From: Akkermansia muciniphila
Lineage (GTDB): Bacteria; Verrucomicrobiota; Verrucomicrobiia; Verrucomicrobiales; Akkermansiaceae
NCBI GenBank assembly: GCA_945862285.1
Contig: CAMAYN010000021.1
Span: 1 to 32,032, forward strand
DNA length: 32,032 bases
Reading direction: 5' to 3'
This document shows, piece by piece, positions 30,548 to 32,032 of the stretch (positions are counted from its first letter, which is position 1; each line of letters opens with the position of its first letter). Below the pieces are notes generated by a model. It saw only the letters and a program-made list of their open reading frames with translations, searched no databases and was not told where the DNA came from. Made by a program: the position numbers and the translations under genes.

Positions 30548-32032
30548 ATGAAATACACTACCACATCAATCCTCGCCAGCCTCGCACTGGCTTCCTCCCT
30601 GTATGCACAGGGCTTCAAAACCTCCGAGTTCTCCTACATGGCTGGTCAGCCATCTGGAAACTTCAACTACGAGCCACTCGTCACCGTTGGTGACCGTGTG
30701 CCTCTAACAGGCGATGCTACCAAGTCATTTGCCATGGCTGGTATCCCCGATGCTTCCGGCATTTATCGTGACCGCGTCACGGGTGAAATCATCCTATTTT
30801 GCGCCCACGAAGTAGGCCGCGATGTTCTCTCCACTGCCATTCCGGGCGAAACACCCTTCCGCGGTGCTTATGTTTCCCGCTTCGTTCTGAATAACGACGG
30901 CTCAGTGAAAAGCGGCAACGTCGCTTACACTCAAGTTTTCCAAGAAAACGCTCTCTGGGGCAACACCCCACGCTCTGGTGCAGCCAGCGGCTTCACCCGC
31001 TTTTGCTCCGGCTCCTTTGCAGGACCACAGCACGGACTTGACCGTCCGATGTTCCTCACCAACGAGGAAACCTTCGGCTCCGCTCAATTTTCCAGCGCCA
31101 ATGATCAACTCGGTGCTCAGTCGGTCGCCATTTTCGATGGGAAAATGCACACCCTTCCCGCTCTTGGCCGCGTAGGTCGTGAAACTACCATCGTGCAACC
31201 ACGTCGCGATGCGAAAACCGTAGTTATCTCCACAGAAGACGCCGGTGCTCCATCCTTCATCTATATGTATGTTGGCACAAAACAACGTCGCTCCAACAGC
31301 GGACTCGACAAAAACGGCCTCACCAACGGTGAAACGTATGTTCTTTGCTCGAAAAATCAGCACGACAACGAAGGAACATTCACCAGTGGTTCAGTTCCCG
31401 TGCAATGGCGCAAAGTCAACAACGCGAAAAACCTTAGCGATGCCCAATTGATCTCCGCTGTCGATGCGCTCGGTGCTTTTGGTTTCGTCCGCGTGGAAGA
31501 TGCAGAGTTTGATCCAGCGTCTCCTACTCGCAATTTATTCCTCGCCACCACAGGAGGCAGTCTTTCCAACAGACTTGGGCGTTTGTATCAATTGACCATG
31601 AATCCCACCAACCCTGAGGCTGATGGTACACTCACCGTAGTTTACAATGCCGACACCATCATCACCCCTGGCGGCTCTGTCACTGGTGCTAGACTTGGTT
31701 CTCTGGAAAATGATCCCGATGGTAATGGCCCATTGGAATCAACCGGATCTATGGGTTCCTACACGGGCGGGGACATCAACGCTGGCGTGGACTTCTGCGT
31801 CAGCGTGGACAACATCGCCGTCAGCAAGGACTTCATCGTTCTTCAAGAAGACCGCAACACCCCAGCGGATGCTGTTTTTGCCAAATACGGACGCAACGGA
31901 GCCATCTGGACGCTGGATCGTAAGAACGGCAACATGGCCAAATTGCAATCGACCTTCAACTACGCTCAGGTTCAAGCCCGTGACGGTCACGGGCCTCTCT
32001 CCGCAGGTCTCTGGGAGTCATCAGGCGTGATC
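30548..32032 (+). CDS. PhoX/DUF839-like secreted protein, 3' end outside window
   Basis: Open frame of 495 codons from ATG 30548 to the window end with no stop, so the gene is truncated by the window. Signal peptide MKYTTTSILASLALASSLYA followed by Q. The body resembles PhoX-type (DUF839) beta-propeller phosphatases: FLTNEETFG, GRVGRETTIVQPRRDAKTVV, then VDNIAVSKDFIVLQEDR, equivalent to the DNxxxxxxxxxxxxEDG block of the family. Metal ligands and activity cannot be verified without the full sequence. It follows the PEP-CTERM gene by 46 bp and may itself end in a sorting signal beyond the window. No ribosome site visible. Confidence 0.7.
   Translation, partial: MKYTTTSILASLALASSLYAQGFKTSEFSYMAGQPSGNFNYEPLVTVGDRVPLTGDATKSFAMAGIPDASGIYRDRVTGEIILFCAHEVGRDVLSTAIPGETPFRGAYVSRFVLNNDGSVKSGNVAYTQVFQENALWGNTPRSGAASGFTRFCSGSFAGPQHGLDRPMFLTNEETFGSAQFSSANDQLGAQSVAIFDGKMHTLPALGRVGRETTIVQPRRDAKTVVISTEDAGAPSFIYMYVGTKQRRSNSGLDKNGLTNGETYVLCSKNQHDNEGTFTSGSVPVQWRKVNNAKNLSDAQLISAVDALGAFGFVRVEDAEFDPASPTRNLFLATTGGSLSNRLGRLYQLTMNPTNPEADGTLTVVYNADTIITPGGSVTGARLGSLENDPDGNGPLESTGSMGSYTGGDINAGVDFCVSVDNIAVSKDFIVLQEDRNTPADAVFAKYGRNGAIWTLDRKNGNMAKLQSTFNYAQVQARDGHGPLSAGLWESSGVI

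Noticed and set aside
1-32032. tRNA or rRNA genes
   Set aside because: No T-loop or anticodon-arm pattern or rRNA-like conserved stretch was seen on reading both strands. A covariance search was not possible here.

Overview
The window looks like chromosome from a member of the Verrucomicrobiota (PVC superphylum). The evidence is a giant secreted ThuA / NPCBM-like / Pirellula-Verrucomicrobium-type dehydrogenase / c-type cytochrome fusion, a PEP-CTERM-sorted secreted protein, many secreted proteins with short signal peptides, and many starts without a clear Shine-Dalgarno sequence. No tRNA, rRNA, CRISPR array, prophage or intact transposase was seen. The phylum is an inference from gene content.

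Region 1 (1-7266, minus strand) is a probable operon transcribed from right to left: a HIT-family protein, then a YejABEF-like microcin/oligopeptide ABC importer (YejB permease, YejE permease, YejA-like lipoprotein, two separate OppD/OppF-type ATPases). Genes are 5-56 bp apart or overlap by 4 bp. Upstream of HIT lies a 42-bp-spaced pair of palindromic boxes. A secreted alpha/beta-hydrolase esterase (7511-8641) precedes it.

Region 2 (8672-15753) has a repeat-bearing spacer and then housekeeping genes: ftsH and an MsbA-like ABC exporter (plus strand, tightly linked), a glyoxalase-like VOC protein, the GTPase obg (minus), and the rRNA methyltransferase-like tlyA (plus), divergent from obg.

Region 3 (15817-19299) contains the relic of a CbxX/CfqX AAA ATPase that has lost its Walker A segment. 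Next to it is a minus-strand sugar-related cluster: a ROK kinase lacking the usual zinc motif, a secreted PQQ-type glucose/sorbosone dehydrogenase, and a PocR-sensor AraC regulator. A perfect 19-bp dyad sits just before the ROK start.

Region 4 (19300-21406) is a repeat island with only one plausible gene, a small two-helix membrane protein. It holds a 13-copy 22-bp tandem array, a long imperfect hairpin element related to one at 8.7 kb, a nested palindromic composite, a 21-bp tandem array whose units carry dyads, and a 10-bp perfect hairpin. This is the most unexplained part of the window.

Region 5 (21407-28626, minus) has hemL, an ABCG-type ABC-2 transporter, and the 1364-residue ThuA/dehydrogenase/cytochrome fusion 23 bp behind the transporter.

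Region 6 (28713-32032, plus) has a HAD-IB phosphatase, a possible 33-codon small ORF with a good ribosome binding site, a PEP-CTERM DUF4394-like protein, and the first 495 codons of a PhoX/DUF839-like secreted protein that runs off the window edge.
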